Source of the DNA: Arenimonas donghaensis DSM 18148 = HO3-R19
GTDB lineage: Bacteria; Pseudomonadota; Gammaproteobacteria; Xanthomonadales; Xanthomonadaceae
Direction of reading: 5' to 3'
DNA: 64,000 nt
Assembly (NCBI RefSeq): GCF_000743535.1
Contig: NZ_AVCJ01000003.1
Coordinates: 45,813 to 109,812 of the forward strand
Positions 53,909 through 62,185 of this stretch are shown here, in pieces; position 1 is the first letter of the stretch, and each line of letters opens with the position of its first letter. A model generated the notes under the pieces. The model did no database searches. It had not been told where the DNA came from and saw only the letters and a list, made by a program, of their open reading frames with translations. The position numbers and the translations under genes were made by a program.

Positions 53909-53941
53909 GGTCACTCCCTTTGCCGACCGTCGGAAACGCAC

Positions 53942-53962
53942 GCGGCGGGCCAGGCCCGCCGC
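53942..53962 (-). terminator. Perfect 9-bp hairpin between rpmF and fabH (second of two)
   Basis: GCGGCGGGC-CAG-GCCCGCCGC lies 34 bp upstream of the fabH start. With the preceding stem at 53984-54001 it forms a tandem structure that could attenuate read-through from the strong ribosomal-protein promoter. No T-run. Confidence 0.45.
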
Positions 53963-53983
53963 GCAAGGCTTACTTCAGGTCGC

Positions 53984-54001
53984 GTCCTGCAGCGGCAGGA
54001 C
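53984..54001 (-). terminator. 7-bp hairpin between rpmF and fabH (first of two)
   Basis: GTCCTGC-AGCG-GCAGGAC, 13 bp after the rpmF stop. Likely 3'-end stabiliser or attenuator for the yceD-rpmF part of the message. Confidence 0.4.
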
Positions 54002-54014
54002 ACGACGCGCGGCC

Positions 54015-54209
54015 TCAGTCTTCCTCGACCACCGAGGTCTTGGTGGCAATGACCTTGCGACCGCGGTAGTAGCCGTCCTTGGTCACGTGGTGGCGCAGGT
54101 GGGTCTCGCCCGTGGTCGGGTCGGTGGCCAGCTGCTTGGCGGTGAGCGAGTCATGCGCGCGGCGCTGGCCGCGGCGGGACGGGGTGACACGGGACTTCTG
54201 GACGGCCAT
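54015..54209 (-). CDS. rpmF: Ribosomal protein bL32
   Basis: 64-residue large-subunit protein. [20 protein letters not shown] at the start and [20 protein letters not shown] are diagnostic. The C-terminus (TKTSVVEED) is acidic. No zinc-binding cysteine pairs, i.e. the C-minus type. Encoded 13 bp after yceD, as in most Proteobacteria. Confidence 0.97.
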   Translation of the reverse strand: MAVQKSRVTPSRRGQRRAHDSLTAKQLATDPTTGETHLRHHVTKDGYYRGRKVIATKTSVVEED

Positions 54210-54222
54210 GGCTTGTCTCCAA

Positions 54223-54735
54223 CTACTTCTTCTGTTCCTTCAACGCGGCGAGCGCGGCGAAAGGGTTTGGTTTCTCTTCCACTTCGGCTTCTTCGGGCCA
54301 TTCGGCCTCGAGTTCGGCTGAAGCGGGGTCGATCGGTACCACCGGCACGGCGAGGATGAGTTCGTCCTCGACCAGGCCGGCTGGGTTCAGCTCGCCGCTG
54401 GCATCGAGCAGGAGGGGTTCGACGCCCTCCGGCAAGGCTGCTTCCTGCGACTCGTCGGTGACCAGTCCCAGGCGCTGGTTGATGCGCACCGGATGCAGGA
54501 ACCTTTCGAGCGAACGCTGGCAAAGCAGCGGCAATTCGGCCTCGGCACGAACATCAACGTAGCGCATGCCCATCGCGTCCACGCCGAATTCGACCTCGAA
54601 CCGGCAATCTCCATCGGCATCCGCCAGCACCGGACGCAGGCGGGACATTCCCGACAACGGCAGGCGGCCATCGAACAGCCGTTTGGCCGCGACCATGCGC
54701 CAGGCATCAAGCACAGGGGGCAAGGAAGCGGACAT
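54223..54735 (-). CDS. yceD: YceD family protein (DUF177), 23S rRNA accumulation factor
   Basis: 170-residue DUF177 protein, linked in other bacteria to 23S rRNA accumulation. It has [20 protein letters not shown] at the N-terminus, [20 protein letters not shown], and [16 protein letters not shown] with the conserved C-Q-R-S-L. The acidic patch [25 protein letters not shown] is typical. The ATG at 54735 is only 9 nt from the -10 box and has no Shine-Dalgarno, so translation may begin on a leaderless message. First gene of the fab cluster. Confidence 0.92.
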   Translation of the reverse strand: MSASLPPVLDAWRMVAAKRLFDGRLPLSGMSRLRPVLADADGDCRFEVEFGVDAMGMRYVDVRAEAELPLLCQRSLERFLHPVRINQRLGLVTDESQEAALPEGVEPLLLDASGELNPAGLVEDELILAVPVVPIDPASAELEAEWPEEAEVEEKPNPFAALAALKEQKK

Positions 54736-54744
54736 AAGCGCGGG

Positions 54745-54773
54745 ATTTTAGGCTCGGCACCCACCGATGTCAA
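54745..54773 (-). promoter_or_regulatory. Near-consensus sigma-70 promoter of yceD-rpmF-fab operon
   Basis: Reverse strand TTGACA (54773-54768), exactly 17 bp, TAAAAT (54750-54745). This is 11 of 12 consensus bases in GC-rich DNA, the best promoter in the window. Start of transcription is expected 5-8 nt past the -10, i.e. 0-4 nt from the ATG at 54735. Confidence 0.75.
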
Positions 54774-54852
54774 ACCTTAAGTGACTGGACGGACAGGGGT
54801 TTGCCGGCCCCCGCAGGGCTGGTGCAGACTGCCCGCAGCCAACGGAAAGCCC

Positions 54853-55338
54853 ATGCAGACCCTCATCACCTCCCTCGGACTGGCCAGCCTGGCCCTGGCC
54901 CTCGCCATGCTTTGGTGGATCCTGCGCAACCGGCGCCGGGACCGCAGCCTGGTCCGCCTGCTGGACCTGGCCGACGAGATGGAAGGCCTGCTCGACCGCA
55001 GCCAGGTCCGGATGCAGTCGCTGCAGGAGGTCGTCGGCCGGGTGCCGCCGGACATGGCCGCGGTTGCCCGGGCGTCCCTGGACAGTTCCCTGCCCGTGCG
55101 CGAAGCCAAGCGCGACCTGCTCCAGCACCGCCTATGGATCAAGCACCACGGCCAGGACGCCCGGCAGTCGGAACTCGACACCGCCTGCGCTGCCCTGGCC
55201 AGGGCCCGGGACCGGCTGGCCGGCGGCCTGGCCGAGCTCGAGCACGCCGGCGCCGAACTGGCCGAAGCCACCGAGGCCGGCGAACGCGCCGCCGAGCGCG
55301 AGCCCGCCACCCTTCGCCGCCCCGCGCCCCGACCATGA
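54853..55338 (+). CDS. Membrane-anchored coiled-coil protein, function unknown
   Basis: 161 residues. One N-terminal membrane helix (residues ~6-23, TSLGLASLALALAMLWWIL) is followed by a basic stop-transfer RNRRRDR. The rest is a long helical, heptad-like region rich in Leu, Ala, Glu and Arg (LVRLLDLADEMEGLLDRSQV; ALARARDRLAGGLAELEHAG), so the bulk is cytoplasmic. I do not recognise a family. GGAAAG precedes the ATG by 4-9 nt. Its stop overlaps the maf start by ATGA, implying coupling. It is divergent from the fab operon promoter. Confidence 0.65.
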   Translation: MQTLITSLGLASLALALAMLWWILRNRRRDRSLVRLLDLADEMEGLLDRSQVRMQSLQEVVGRVPPDMAAVARASLDSSLPVREAKRDLLQHRLWIKHHGQDARQSELDTACAALARARDRLAGGLAELEHAGAELAEATEAGERAAEREPATLRRPAPRP

Positions 55339-55913
55339 CGGCGCTGGTGCTGGCCTCCACCTCGCGCTACCGGCGTGAGCTGCTCGAGCGCCTGGCCCTG
55401 CCCTTCACGGTGCAGCGGCCGGAGGTCGATGAAACCCCGCGCCCGGGCGAGGCCCCGCGGGACCTCGCCCGCCGCCTGGCGCAAGCCAAGGCGCGTGCGG
55501 TCGCCGCGGACCAGCCGCAGGCCTGGGTCATCGGCTCGGACCAGGTCGCCGAACGGGACGGACAGCCCGTGGGCAAACCCGGCAGTGCTGAAAATGCGAT
55601 CACCCAGCTGCTGGCGGCCTCCGGCCGGGAGCAGCGCTTCCACACCGCCTTTTGCCTGTTCCGCCACGCGGGCGGGGGCATGATCACCGGCGAGGACCTG
55701 ACCGTCGTGCGCTTCCGGCCGCTCGATCCGGACGAGGTGGCGCGCTACGTCGCCAGCGAGGCACCGCTCGACTGCGCCGGCAGCTTCAAATGCGAAGGCC
55801 TGGGCATCAGCCTGTTCGAGGCCATCGAAACCCGCGACCCCACGGCCCTGGTCGGGCTGCCGCTGATCGCGCTGTCAGCGGCCCTGCGCCGGGCCGGTTT
55901 CCGCCTGCCCTGA
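55335..55913 (+). CDS. maf: Maf-family nucleotide pyrophosphatase (YceF type)
   Basis: 192-residue housecleaning enzyme hydrolysing non-canonical NTPs; by similarity to YceF probably 7-methyl-GTP. LVLASTSRYRRELLERLALP is the signature loop and VDETPRPGEAPRDLARRLAQ, WVIGSDQVAERDGQPVGKPG (catalytic Asp) and DCAGSFKCEGLGISLFEAIE are conserved. Start overlaps the upstream stop (ATGA). Its 3' end overlaps the convergent glycosyltransferase by 39 bp. Confidence 0.92.
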   Translation: MTALVLASTSRYRRELLERLALPFTVQRPEVDETPRPGEAPRDLARRLAQAKARAVAADQPQAWVIGSDQVAERDGQPVGKPGSAENAITQLLAASGREQRFHTAFCLFRHAGGGMITGEDLTVVRFRPLDPDEVARYVASEAPLDCAGSFKCEGLGISLFEAIETRDPTALVGLPLIALSAALRRAGFRLP

Positions 55914-57782
55914 GGGTCGCCAGTCCACCGGCTGCGCCGGCCAGGTCTCGCTGCCGCCGTCGCGGCCATGCAGCCGCAGCCCCAGCCATGCCCGTCCGGC
56001 CGGCCGCCCGGGCACCGCCGGCATGTCCAGGACGAAGCCGAACCGGTCGCCATCGCCGGCGTCGAGCGACCAGTAGTTCGCGACATCCGGGCGCGCCAGC
56101 GCCGGTTCGACCCGGGCCACCACCTGGCCGTCGAGCAGCACCTCGATGCGCGCGACCCCGCTGCCGGGTTTCAGGGCCCAGCCGCGCACCGGGTCGCCTG
56201 GCGACAGCCGGCCTCCGCGTACCGGCGCCTCCAGCCAGGCCAGCGCCGGCAGCACGCAGTCGTCCGGTCCTTCGTCCCCGTCGGCGGCAGGCAACAGGGC
56301 GAAGCGCAGGAAACGTTTGCGGCCCTGGTCGACGTTGAGCACCTGCGGCGCCGGCAGGCCGCCGGTGCGCTGGCAAAGTTCGCGATAGCCGGCCAGCCGC
56401 TGCCGCAGCGGCCGCGCGGTGTCCTCGACCACGACCAGCACGGACCGCCCGCGCCAGTCGGCCGCGCCCTCGTCGACCTGGCCCCAGTCAGCAAGCTGCA
56501 CGGCGCGGCCGTGTTTCTCATTGATCGGATGCGGCAGCACCCGGATGTCGTCGCGCTGCAGTGCCAGCCGCAGCTGCGCGGCGAGCATGAAATTGTCCGC
56601 CACCAGCACCGTGTCCGGCGGCATGGCCTGCAGGTCCTCCCGCACCGCTCCGGCGATTTCGTTCCAGCCGCTGAAGTTGTCGGCATAGGCCGGGCCGCCG
56701 GCGAGCCAGGCGCGCCCCTGCGGCGCCGCCAGCAGCGCCAGATAGCCCATCAGCAGCGCCAGTCCCAGCGCCGCCGCTGCATGCAGCAGCCGCCGGGCCC
56801 CGGGCCGCCAGCGCGCCAGCACCGGCGGCGCCACGCAGCACAGCGCCAGCCACCCGGCCAGCGGCCAGTGGAAGGTGATGCGCTCGGCGTCGGTGAAAAA
56901 CCCGAACAGAAAAAACCCCGGCACCGCCACGGCACCCAGGCCGGCCATCAGTGGCCAGGCCGGCTCGGCCTGGCGGCGCCGTCGCCAGCTTTCGACCAGG
57001 GCCTGCCCCAGCAGCCACATCAAGGGCGGCGTCAGCAGCAGGACCTGCACCAGCGGCCACCAAAGCCCGCGCCACTGTGGCTGCCAGGGATGGCGGTCAA
57101 CGAACTGGAAACCCAGGCCGGCGCCAGCGTGCGCCAGGTTCCAGGCCAGCACCGGCACCCAGGCCAGCGCGCCCACCGCGAGGGCCGCCCAGACCATCGG
57201 CTGGCGCAGCAGCGCCCGTCCCGCCGGCGCACAGGCCAGGCCGGCGGCGCCGGCCAGCACGACCAGGGCGAAGCGATAGTGGGCAAGCGCACCGATCGCC
57301 AGGGCCAGCGCCAGCTGCAGCAGGCCCAGCGGCGTCAGCCGTCGCATCAGCATGCCGATCGCGTCCAGGCACAGCAGCGCGGCGAACAACATCGGCACGT
57401 CGGGCAGGGCCAACAGGCCCATCATCCCGCCCAGCGGCATCAGCAAGGCCAGCATGCCCGCCTGCCAGCCGGCTTCGGATCCGAACCAGCGGCGCGTGAT
57501 GCGAACCACCAGCCAGGGCAGCAAGGAACCGAGCAGGATGAAAGGCAGGCGCAGCGCGAACACGCCGCCGCCACCAAGCTGCGCGCCCAGCCAGGCCATC
57601 CATGCCGTGAGCCCCGGCAGGTCCGAATACACCCAGGCCGGATGCCGTGCTTCCCACGCATAAAACGCTTCGTCGCCGAAGGGCTGGAGCGTCGCCGCCA
57701 GCAGCAGCTTGGCCAGCAGCAGGACACACCACAACGCGATGAATTTCACGCGCATCGAACCGGTCCGCATGCCAGCATCCAC
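55875..57782 (-). CDS. GT39-family (ArnT/PMT-like) membrane glycosyltransferase
   Basis: 635-residue GT-C transferase that uses a polyprenyl-linked sugar at the periplasmic face. The first periplasmic loop has GDEAFYAWEARHPAWVYSDL, the acidic DE pair that forms the catalytic site of ArnT-like enzymes. About 11 membrane helices span residues 10-370. The last ~250 residues are soluble: an alpha/beta part then a beta-sandwich (PGDPVRGWALKPGSGVARIE), larger than in E. coli ArnT. Start is GTG 57782, favoured by the strong ribosome site AGGAAGGA; ATGs at 57770 and 57755 lack one. Acceptor unknown (lipid A or protein). Confidence 0.82.
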   Translation of the reverse strand: MDAGMRTGSMRVKFIALWCVLLLAKLLLAATLQPFGDEAFYAWEARHPAWVYSDLPGLTAWMAWLGAQLGGGGVFALRLPFILLGSLLPWLVVRITRRWFGSEAGWQAGMLALLMPLGGMMGLLALPDVPMLFAALLCLDAIGMLMRRLTPLGLLQLALALAIGALAHYRFALVVLAGAAGLACAPAGRALLRQPMVWAALAVGALAWVPVLAWNLAHAGAGLGFQFVDRHPWQPQWRGLWWPLVQVLLLTPPLMWLLGQALVESWRRRRQAEPAWPLMAGLGAVAVPGFFLFGFFTDAERITFHWPLAGWLALCCVAPPVLARWRPGARRLLHAAAALGLALLMGYLALLAAPQGRAWLAGGPAYADNFSGWNEIAGAVREDLQAMPPDTVLVADNFMLAAQLRLALQRDDIRVLPHPINEKHGRAVQLADWGQVDEGAADWRGRSVLVVVEDTARPLRQRLAGYRELCQRTGGLPAPQVLNVDQGRKRFLRFALLPAADGDEGPDDCVLPALAWLEAPVRGGRLSPGDPVRGWALKPGSGVARIEVLLDGQVVARVEPALARPDVANYWSLDAGDGDRFGFVLDMPAVPGRPAGRAWLGLRLHGRDGGSETWPAQPVDWRPSGQAETGPAQGR

Positions 57783-57788
57783 AAGGTA

Positions 57789-57796
57789 TCCTTCCT
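57789..57796 (-). promoter_or_regulatory. Ribosome binding site deciding the GTG start of the GT39 gene
   Basis: Reverse strand AGGAAGGA, 6 nt before GTG 57782. The two in-frame ATGs downstream have no comparable site. It lies in a 37-bp divergent gap shared with the MoxR gene. Confidence 0.6.
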
Positions 57797-57819
57797 GAAC
57801 TCAATGCCGGGACGCACGC

Positions 57820-58773
57820 ATGCACGCGCAGGCCAAAGACGCCAACATCCTACCCGAGCACACCCGCCAGGCCCTCGAAGCAGCCCTGGCCCAGGTGAAC
57901 GAGCTGGTGCTCGGTAAGCCGGACGAAGTGCGGCTGGCCTTCACCACCCTGCTGGCCGGCGGCCACCTGCTCATCGAAGACCTGCCCGGCCTGGGCAAGA
58001 CCACCCTGGCACGGGCCATGGCCGCGACCCTGGGCCTGGACTTCCAGCGCATGCAGTTCACGTCCGACCTGCTGCCCTCGGACATCATCGGTGTCTCCAT
58101 CTACGACCAGGCCGCGCGTGAATTCCGCTTCCACCCCGGCCCGGTCTTCACCCAGCTGCTGCTGGCGGACGAAATCAACCGGGCCCCGCCGCGCACGCAG
58201 AGCGCGCTGCTCGAGGCCATGGCCGAACACCAGGTCACGCTGGACGGCACCACGCATACGCTGTCGCAGCCCTTCTTCGTCATCGCCACCCAGAATCCCG
58301 TCGACCTGGCCGGCACCTTCCCCCTGCCCGACTCGCAGATGGACCGTTTCCTGCTGCGCCTGCACCTGGGTTATCCCGACGCCGACGCCGAGCGACGGAT
58401 GCTGGCCGGCGCCGACCGTCGCGACCTCATTGCCCACTCGATGCCGAAACTTTCGGCCGAAGACGTGCTCGACCTGCGCATGGCCGTGTCGAACGTGCAT
58501 GCCAGCGAGGCACTGGTCGCCTACGTGCAGGCGCTCCTGCAGGAAAGCCGGCGCCACCCCGGCGTGCAGGTCGGACTGTCCCCGCGCGCCGGCCTGGGGC
58601 TGCTGCGGGGCGCGCGCGCGCTGGCGCTGCTGGATGGCCGCGATCATGCCCTGCCGGAAGACGTGCAGGCGCTGTTCGGCGCGGTCGCCGCCCACCGCCT
58701 GGTGCCGGAATCCGAAGCCGAAGGCCGCGACGCGCTCGCCCAGGGCATCCTGCGGGCGGTGGCCGTGGACTGA
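57820..58773 (+). CDS. MoxR-family AAA+ ATPase
   Basis: 317-residue chaperone-like ATPase. Walker A EDLPGLGKTTLARAMAA near residue 55, Walker B LLLADEINRAPPRTQSALLE near 118, and sensor 1 FFVIATQNPVDLAGTFPLPD are intact; SPRAGLGLLRGARALALLDG is the C-terminal lid. MoxR ATPases typically mature or activate partner complexes with DUF58 and VWA proteins. Encoded 4 bp before the DUF58 gene and divergent from the GT39 transferase. No VWA protein is present in this version. Confidence 0.93.
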   Translation: MHAQAKDANILPEHTRQALEAALAQVNELVLGKPDEVRLAFTTLLAGGHLLIEDLPGLGKTTLARAMAATLGLDFQRMQFTSDLLPSDIIGVSIYDQAAREFRFHPGPVFTQLLLADEINRAPPRTQSALLEAMAEHQVTLDGTTHTLSQPFFVIATQNPVDLAGTFPLPDSQMDRFLLRLHLGYPDADAERRMLAGADRRDLIAHSMPKLSAEDVLDLRMAVSNVHASEALVAYVQALLQESRRHPGVQVGLSPRAGLGLLRGARALALLDGRDHALPEDVQALFGAVAAHRLVPESEAEGRDALAQGILRAVAVD

Positions 58774-58777
58774 GGCC

Positions 58778-59746
58778 ATGGCGCGCACGCCCGACCTCGT
58801 CGACCGTTTCAGCGACCGCCTCGCTCGCCTGGCGCTGGTCAGGCCGCGCACGATGGAGGAACTTCCGGTCCACATCGACCGGCGCCGCATTTATGTGCTG
58901 CCGACCGGCTTCGGCCTGTTCCTGGCGCTGATGTTGCTGGCCATGGTGCTCGGTGGCCTGAACTACAACAACAACCCCGCCCTGCTGCTGGCCTTCGTCA
59001 CCATCGCGGTGGCGCACAACAGCCTGGTGCAGGCGCATCTCACCCTGTCCGGGCTGCGCCTGGTGGCGCTGCACGCCGAGCCGGTGTTCGCCGGCCAGGG
59101 CCTGGCGGTGCGCGCCGCCTTCGAGGCCACGGGGCTGCGCCGGCGGCCGGGCCTGGAGCTGCTGGCCGGCGACGTCGAGGCCTTCCTGGACCTGGCCCCC
59201 GGCGAGCGCGCCGAGGTGACGCTGGTCCTGCCCACCCGTCAGCGCGGCTGGTTCGACCCGGGTCGCCTGCGGCTCTCGACGATCCGTCCGCTCGGCCTGG
59301 CGCGGGCCTGGACCTGGCTCAAGCCGCGCACCCGGCTGCTGGTCTATCCCTGCCCGGAAACCGGCCAGGTGCCGCTGCCCGAACACGGCGGCGACAGCAC
59401 CTCGCGCCGCACCCGCCAGCACGGGGAACAACCGCACCACCTGCGTGAATACCGCCCCGGCGACGCGCTCAAGCAGGTGGCCTGGAAGCCATCGGCGCGG
59501 GCCGAACGCCTGCTGGTGCGCGAGTACGAAGCCAGCGCGCCGCGCGAACTCGACCTGGACTGGGACACGCTGCACGGCATGGCGCACGAAGCCCGGATCC
59601 GCCGCATCGCCCGCTGGGTGGTGGATGCCGAACGCCAGGGCCACCGTTACCGGCTGCGATTGCCGGTCGGCGTCCTGGGCCCGGGGCGCGGACCCGACCA
59701 TCGCCACGCCTGCCTGCGTGCATTGGCGCTGATGCCGCATGGCTGA
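58778..59746 (+). CDS. DUF58 family membrane protein, MoxR partner
   Basis: 322 residues. Two adjacent membrane helices at ~45-85 (GFGLFLALMLLAMVLGGLNY; ALLLAFVTIAVAHNSLV) precede a beta-rich region. The DUF58 core follows, with EYRPGDALKQVAWKPSARAE and LLVREYEASAPRELDLDWDT. Function is not established in general; in MoxR-DUF58-TgpA loci it is thought to act with the ATPase and a membrane transglutaminase. ATG 58778 is four bases after the moxR stop; its own stop overlaps tgpA by 8 bp. Confidence 0.88.
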   Translation: MARTPDLVDRFSDRLARLALVRPRTMEELPVHIDRRRIYVLPTGFGLFLALMLLAMVLGGLNYNNNPALLLAFVTIAVAHNSLVQAHLTLSGLRLVALHAEPVFAGQGLAVRAAFEATGLRRRPGLELLAGDVEAFLDLAPGERAEVTLVLPTRQRGWFDPGRLRLSTIRPLGLARAWTWLKPRTRLLVYPCPETGQVPLPEHGGDSTSRRTRQHGEQPHHLREYRPGDALKQVAWKPSARAERLLVREYEASAPRELDLDWDTLHGMAHEARIRRIARWVVDAERQGHRYRLRLPVGVLGPGRGPDHRHACLRALALMPHG

Positions 59747-61700
59747 ATCGCTGCCGACGCCGCTGCGCCGCTGGTGCATGGCCGCCGCTGGCGCCTGCCT
59801 GCTGCCCCTGCTGTTGCAGGTGCCCACCGGCATCGGCGTCGCGCTGGCGGCGCTGGCCGGACTGGGCTACGTCTTCGACCGGCGCTGGCCCGGCCCGCTG
59901 CGCCTGCTGCTGGTCGCCCTGGTGATGGGCTACCTGGTCGTCACCTTCGGTTTCAACCTCGGCCGCGACACCGGCACGGCGCTGCTGGCGACGCTTCTGG
60001 CGGTCAAACCCGGGGAAACCCGCAGCCTGCGTGATGCCCGCAGCCTGTTGGGTTTCTCGCTGTTCGCACCGTTCGCCGCCTTCCTGCAGGACCAGGGCCC
60101 GCTGGTGCTGGCGCTGGCGATGCTGGCGCTCGGGCTGTTGCTGGTGGCGCTGGCGATGCTGGCCGAACATCGCCCGGGCGCGCCGGCGCCCCGGCTCGAC
60201 CGCAGCCGCGGCGGCAGCACGCTGCGCGCGGTGGCGGTGGCGCTGCCGCTGGCACTGGCAGCTTTCTGGCTGTTCCCGCGGCTTTCCACGCCGCTGTGGG
60301 GCATGCCCGAAAACGTGCTCGGCCAGGGCGGCCTGGACGAGCGCATGTCGCCCGACCAGTGGGTGGACATGTTCGCCGACGACGGCCCGGCGCTGCGCGT
60401 CCGCTTCCTCGACCCGCCCCCTCCGCCCCGGCAGATGTACTGGCGCGCCCAGGTGCTGTGGAACTTCGACGGCGGCAGCTGGACACGCGATCCGGGCATC
60501 CAGGGCCTGGCCGCCGCCGACGTGGCGCCCGGCAACAGCGTGCTGCGCTACGAAGTCACCCTCGAACCGACCGACCAGCGCTACCTGGCGGTGATGGACC
60601 TGCCGCTGGCGGCTCCCGAAGGCGGGCGCCTGCTGGCCGATGCCAGCGTCGTCACCTCGTCGCCCGTCAGCCGCATGCTCAAGTACGAAGCCGTGTCGGC
60701 GCCCGGCGGCCAGCTGGGTACGGACATCGAACCCGGCCTGCGCCGCCTGGCGACCCGGCTCCCGCCCGACCTCAACCCGCGCACCCAGGCCCTGGGCCAG
60801 CAATGGCTGGCTGAAGCCGGCGGCAACGATGCCCGGGTCGTGCAGCGGGCGCTGGACTGGATCCAGGGCGAATTCAGCTACAGCCTCACCGTGCCGCCCA
60901 CCGGCCGCCACGCCGTCGATGAATTCCTGTTCGACCACCAGATCGGTTTTTGCCAGCAGTACAGCTCCGCCTTCGCCGTGCTGATGCGCGCGGCCGGCAT
61001 TCCGACCCGCGTGGTGCTGGGCTACGCCGGTGGCTACCGCAATCCCTATGCCGACTACTGGGTGGTGCGACGCATGGACGCCCACGCCTGGAACGAGGTC
61101 TGGCTGCAGGGCCGCGGCTGGGTGCGGGTGGACCCGACCGCGGCGGTGGCGCCGGTGCGCGTACTCGACACCATCGCCGACCGCCAGCGCAGCGAAGCGC
61201 TGCTGCCCGAAGCCCTGACCCCGGTGCGTGACCTGGCCGACTGGGCCCGGCGCGGCTGGAACGACCTGGTGCTGGCCTTCGACGCCGAGCGCCAGGCGCA
61301 GCTGTTCCGGCCGCTGGGCGTGGGCCAGGCCAGCGCTACCCAGCTTGGGCTGGCTTTCGCCATCGGCGCCGGTGCGACGATGCTGCTGACCCTGTGGTAC
61401 CTGATGCGCGGCCAGCCGGCCAGCCGCGACCCCCTGGTGGCCGCCTGGCTGGCCTTCGTCAAACGCCTGCGCCGGGCCGGACTGGCCAAGGCGGCCTCGG
61501 AGCCGCCGCTGTCCTTCGGTCGCCGCCTGTCGGCCGCCCTGCCCGCGCGTTCGGAAGAACTCGAATCACTCAGCCGGCGTTATGCCGCCGGCCGATACGC
61601 TCGGGGCGGATTACCCGAGGAAGAACGGCGCCGTCTGATCACCGACCTGCGCGCTTTCCGCCCCGGCCGACCGCCCCGTCCCACCGGAGATTCCCGATGA
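59739..61700 (+). CDS. TgpA-type membrane transglutaminase-like protein (DUF3488)
   Basis: 653 residues. Five to six N-terminal membrane helices (residues ~10-195, DUF3488) are followed by a periplasmic transglutaminase-like domain (~230-500) with the cysteine-protease triad Cys405 (GFCQQYSSAFAVLM), His449 (MDAHAWNEVWLQG) and Asp465 (VDPTAA). One further helix near 545 and a cytoplasmic tail (DUF4129-like, PARSEELESLSRRYAAGRYA) close it. TgpA in Pseudomonas is essential, with the triad required. Proposed to modify or cross-link envelope proteins; substrate unknown here. Confidence 0.9.
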   Translation: MAESLPTPLRRWCMAAAGACLLPLLLQVPTGIGVALAALAGLGYVFDRRWPGPLRLLLVALVMGYLVVTFGFNLGRDTGTALLATLLAVKPGETRSLRDARSLLGFSLFAPFAAFLQDQGPLVLALAMLALGLLLVALAMLAEHRPGAPAPRLDRSRGGSTLRAVAVALPLALAAFWLFPRLSTPLWGMPENVLGQGGLDERMSPDQWVDMFADDGPALRVRFLDPPPPPRQMYWRAQVLWNFDGGSWTRDPGIQGLAAADVAPGNSVLRYEVTLEPTDQRYLAVMDLPLAAPEGGRLLADASVVTSSPVSRMLKYEAVSAPGGQLGTDIEPGLRRLATRLPPDLNPRTQALGQQWLAEAGGNDARVVQRALDWIQGEFSYSLTVPPTGRHAVDEFLFDHQIGFCQQYSSAFAVLMRAAGIPTRVVLGYAGGYRNPYADYWVVRRMDAHAWNEVWLQGRGWVRVDPTAAVAPVRVLDTIADRQRSEALLPEALTPVRDLADWARRGWNDLVLAFDAERQAQLFRPLGVGQASATQLGLAFAIGAGATMLLTLWYLMRGQPASRDPLVAAWLAFVKRLRRAGLAKAASEPPLSFGRRLSAALPARSEELESLSRRYAAGRYARGGLPEEERRRLITDLRAFRPGRPPRPTGDSR

Positions 61701-62173
61701 ACCGCCTGCCGACCCGACTGCTTCCCCTGTTCGCCGCGCTGGCCCTGGCCGGCTGCGTTTCCGCCCCCAAGGCGCTGCAAGGGGCCTATGCCCCGGTGCA
61801 GCCGGGTCAGGTCGCACGCTCGGGCGCCACCGGCGATCTGGTGCGCTGGGGCGGCCGCATCGTCCGGGTGGACCCGCTGGCGGCGCAGAGCTGCTTCGAA
61901 ATCGTCGGCGTGCGCGTCGGCGCCGACGGCCGGCCGCTGGCGCGCGACCAGAGCGATGGCCGCTTCATCGCCTGCCGCGCAGGTTTCTACGATCCCGAGG
62001 TGTTCCAGGCCGGCCGCGAGGTCACCATCACCGGCCGGGTCACGGGCTTTGAAAGCCGCAAGGTCGGCGAGTACGACTACCGCTACCCGAGCGTCGATGC
62101 CGACGTGATCTACCTGTGGCCCGAGCGCAAGGACGTCGACGTCATCGTCGAGCGCCATCCGTTCTGGTGGTGA
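61697..62173 (+). CDS. slp: Slp-family outer-membrane lipoprotein
   Basis: 158-residue lipoprotein: lipobox LAGC (Cys20) with Val at +2, consistent with outer-membrane sorting. VRWGGRIVRVDPLAAQSCFE and RFIACRAGFYDPEVFQAGRE match the Slp pattern; KVGEYDYRYPSVDADVIYLW is the conserved C-terminal block. A disulfide between the two cysteines is possible. Slp is starvation-inducible in E. coli. ATG 61697 overlaps the tgpA stop by ATGA, so it belongs to the MoxR-DUF58-TgpA operon. Confidence 0.87.
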   Translation: MNRLPTRLLPLFAALALAGCVSAPKALQGAYAPVQPGQVARSGATGDLVRWGGRIVRVDPLAAQSCFEIVGVRVGADGRPLARDQSDGRFIACRAGFYDPEVFQAGREVTITGRVTGFESRKVGEYDYRYPSVDADVIYLWPERKDVDVIVERHPFWW

Positions 62174-62185
62174 CCGCCCCCTGGC

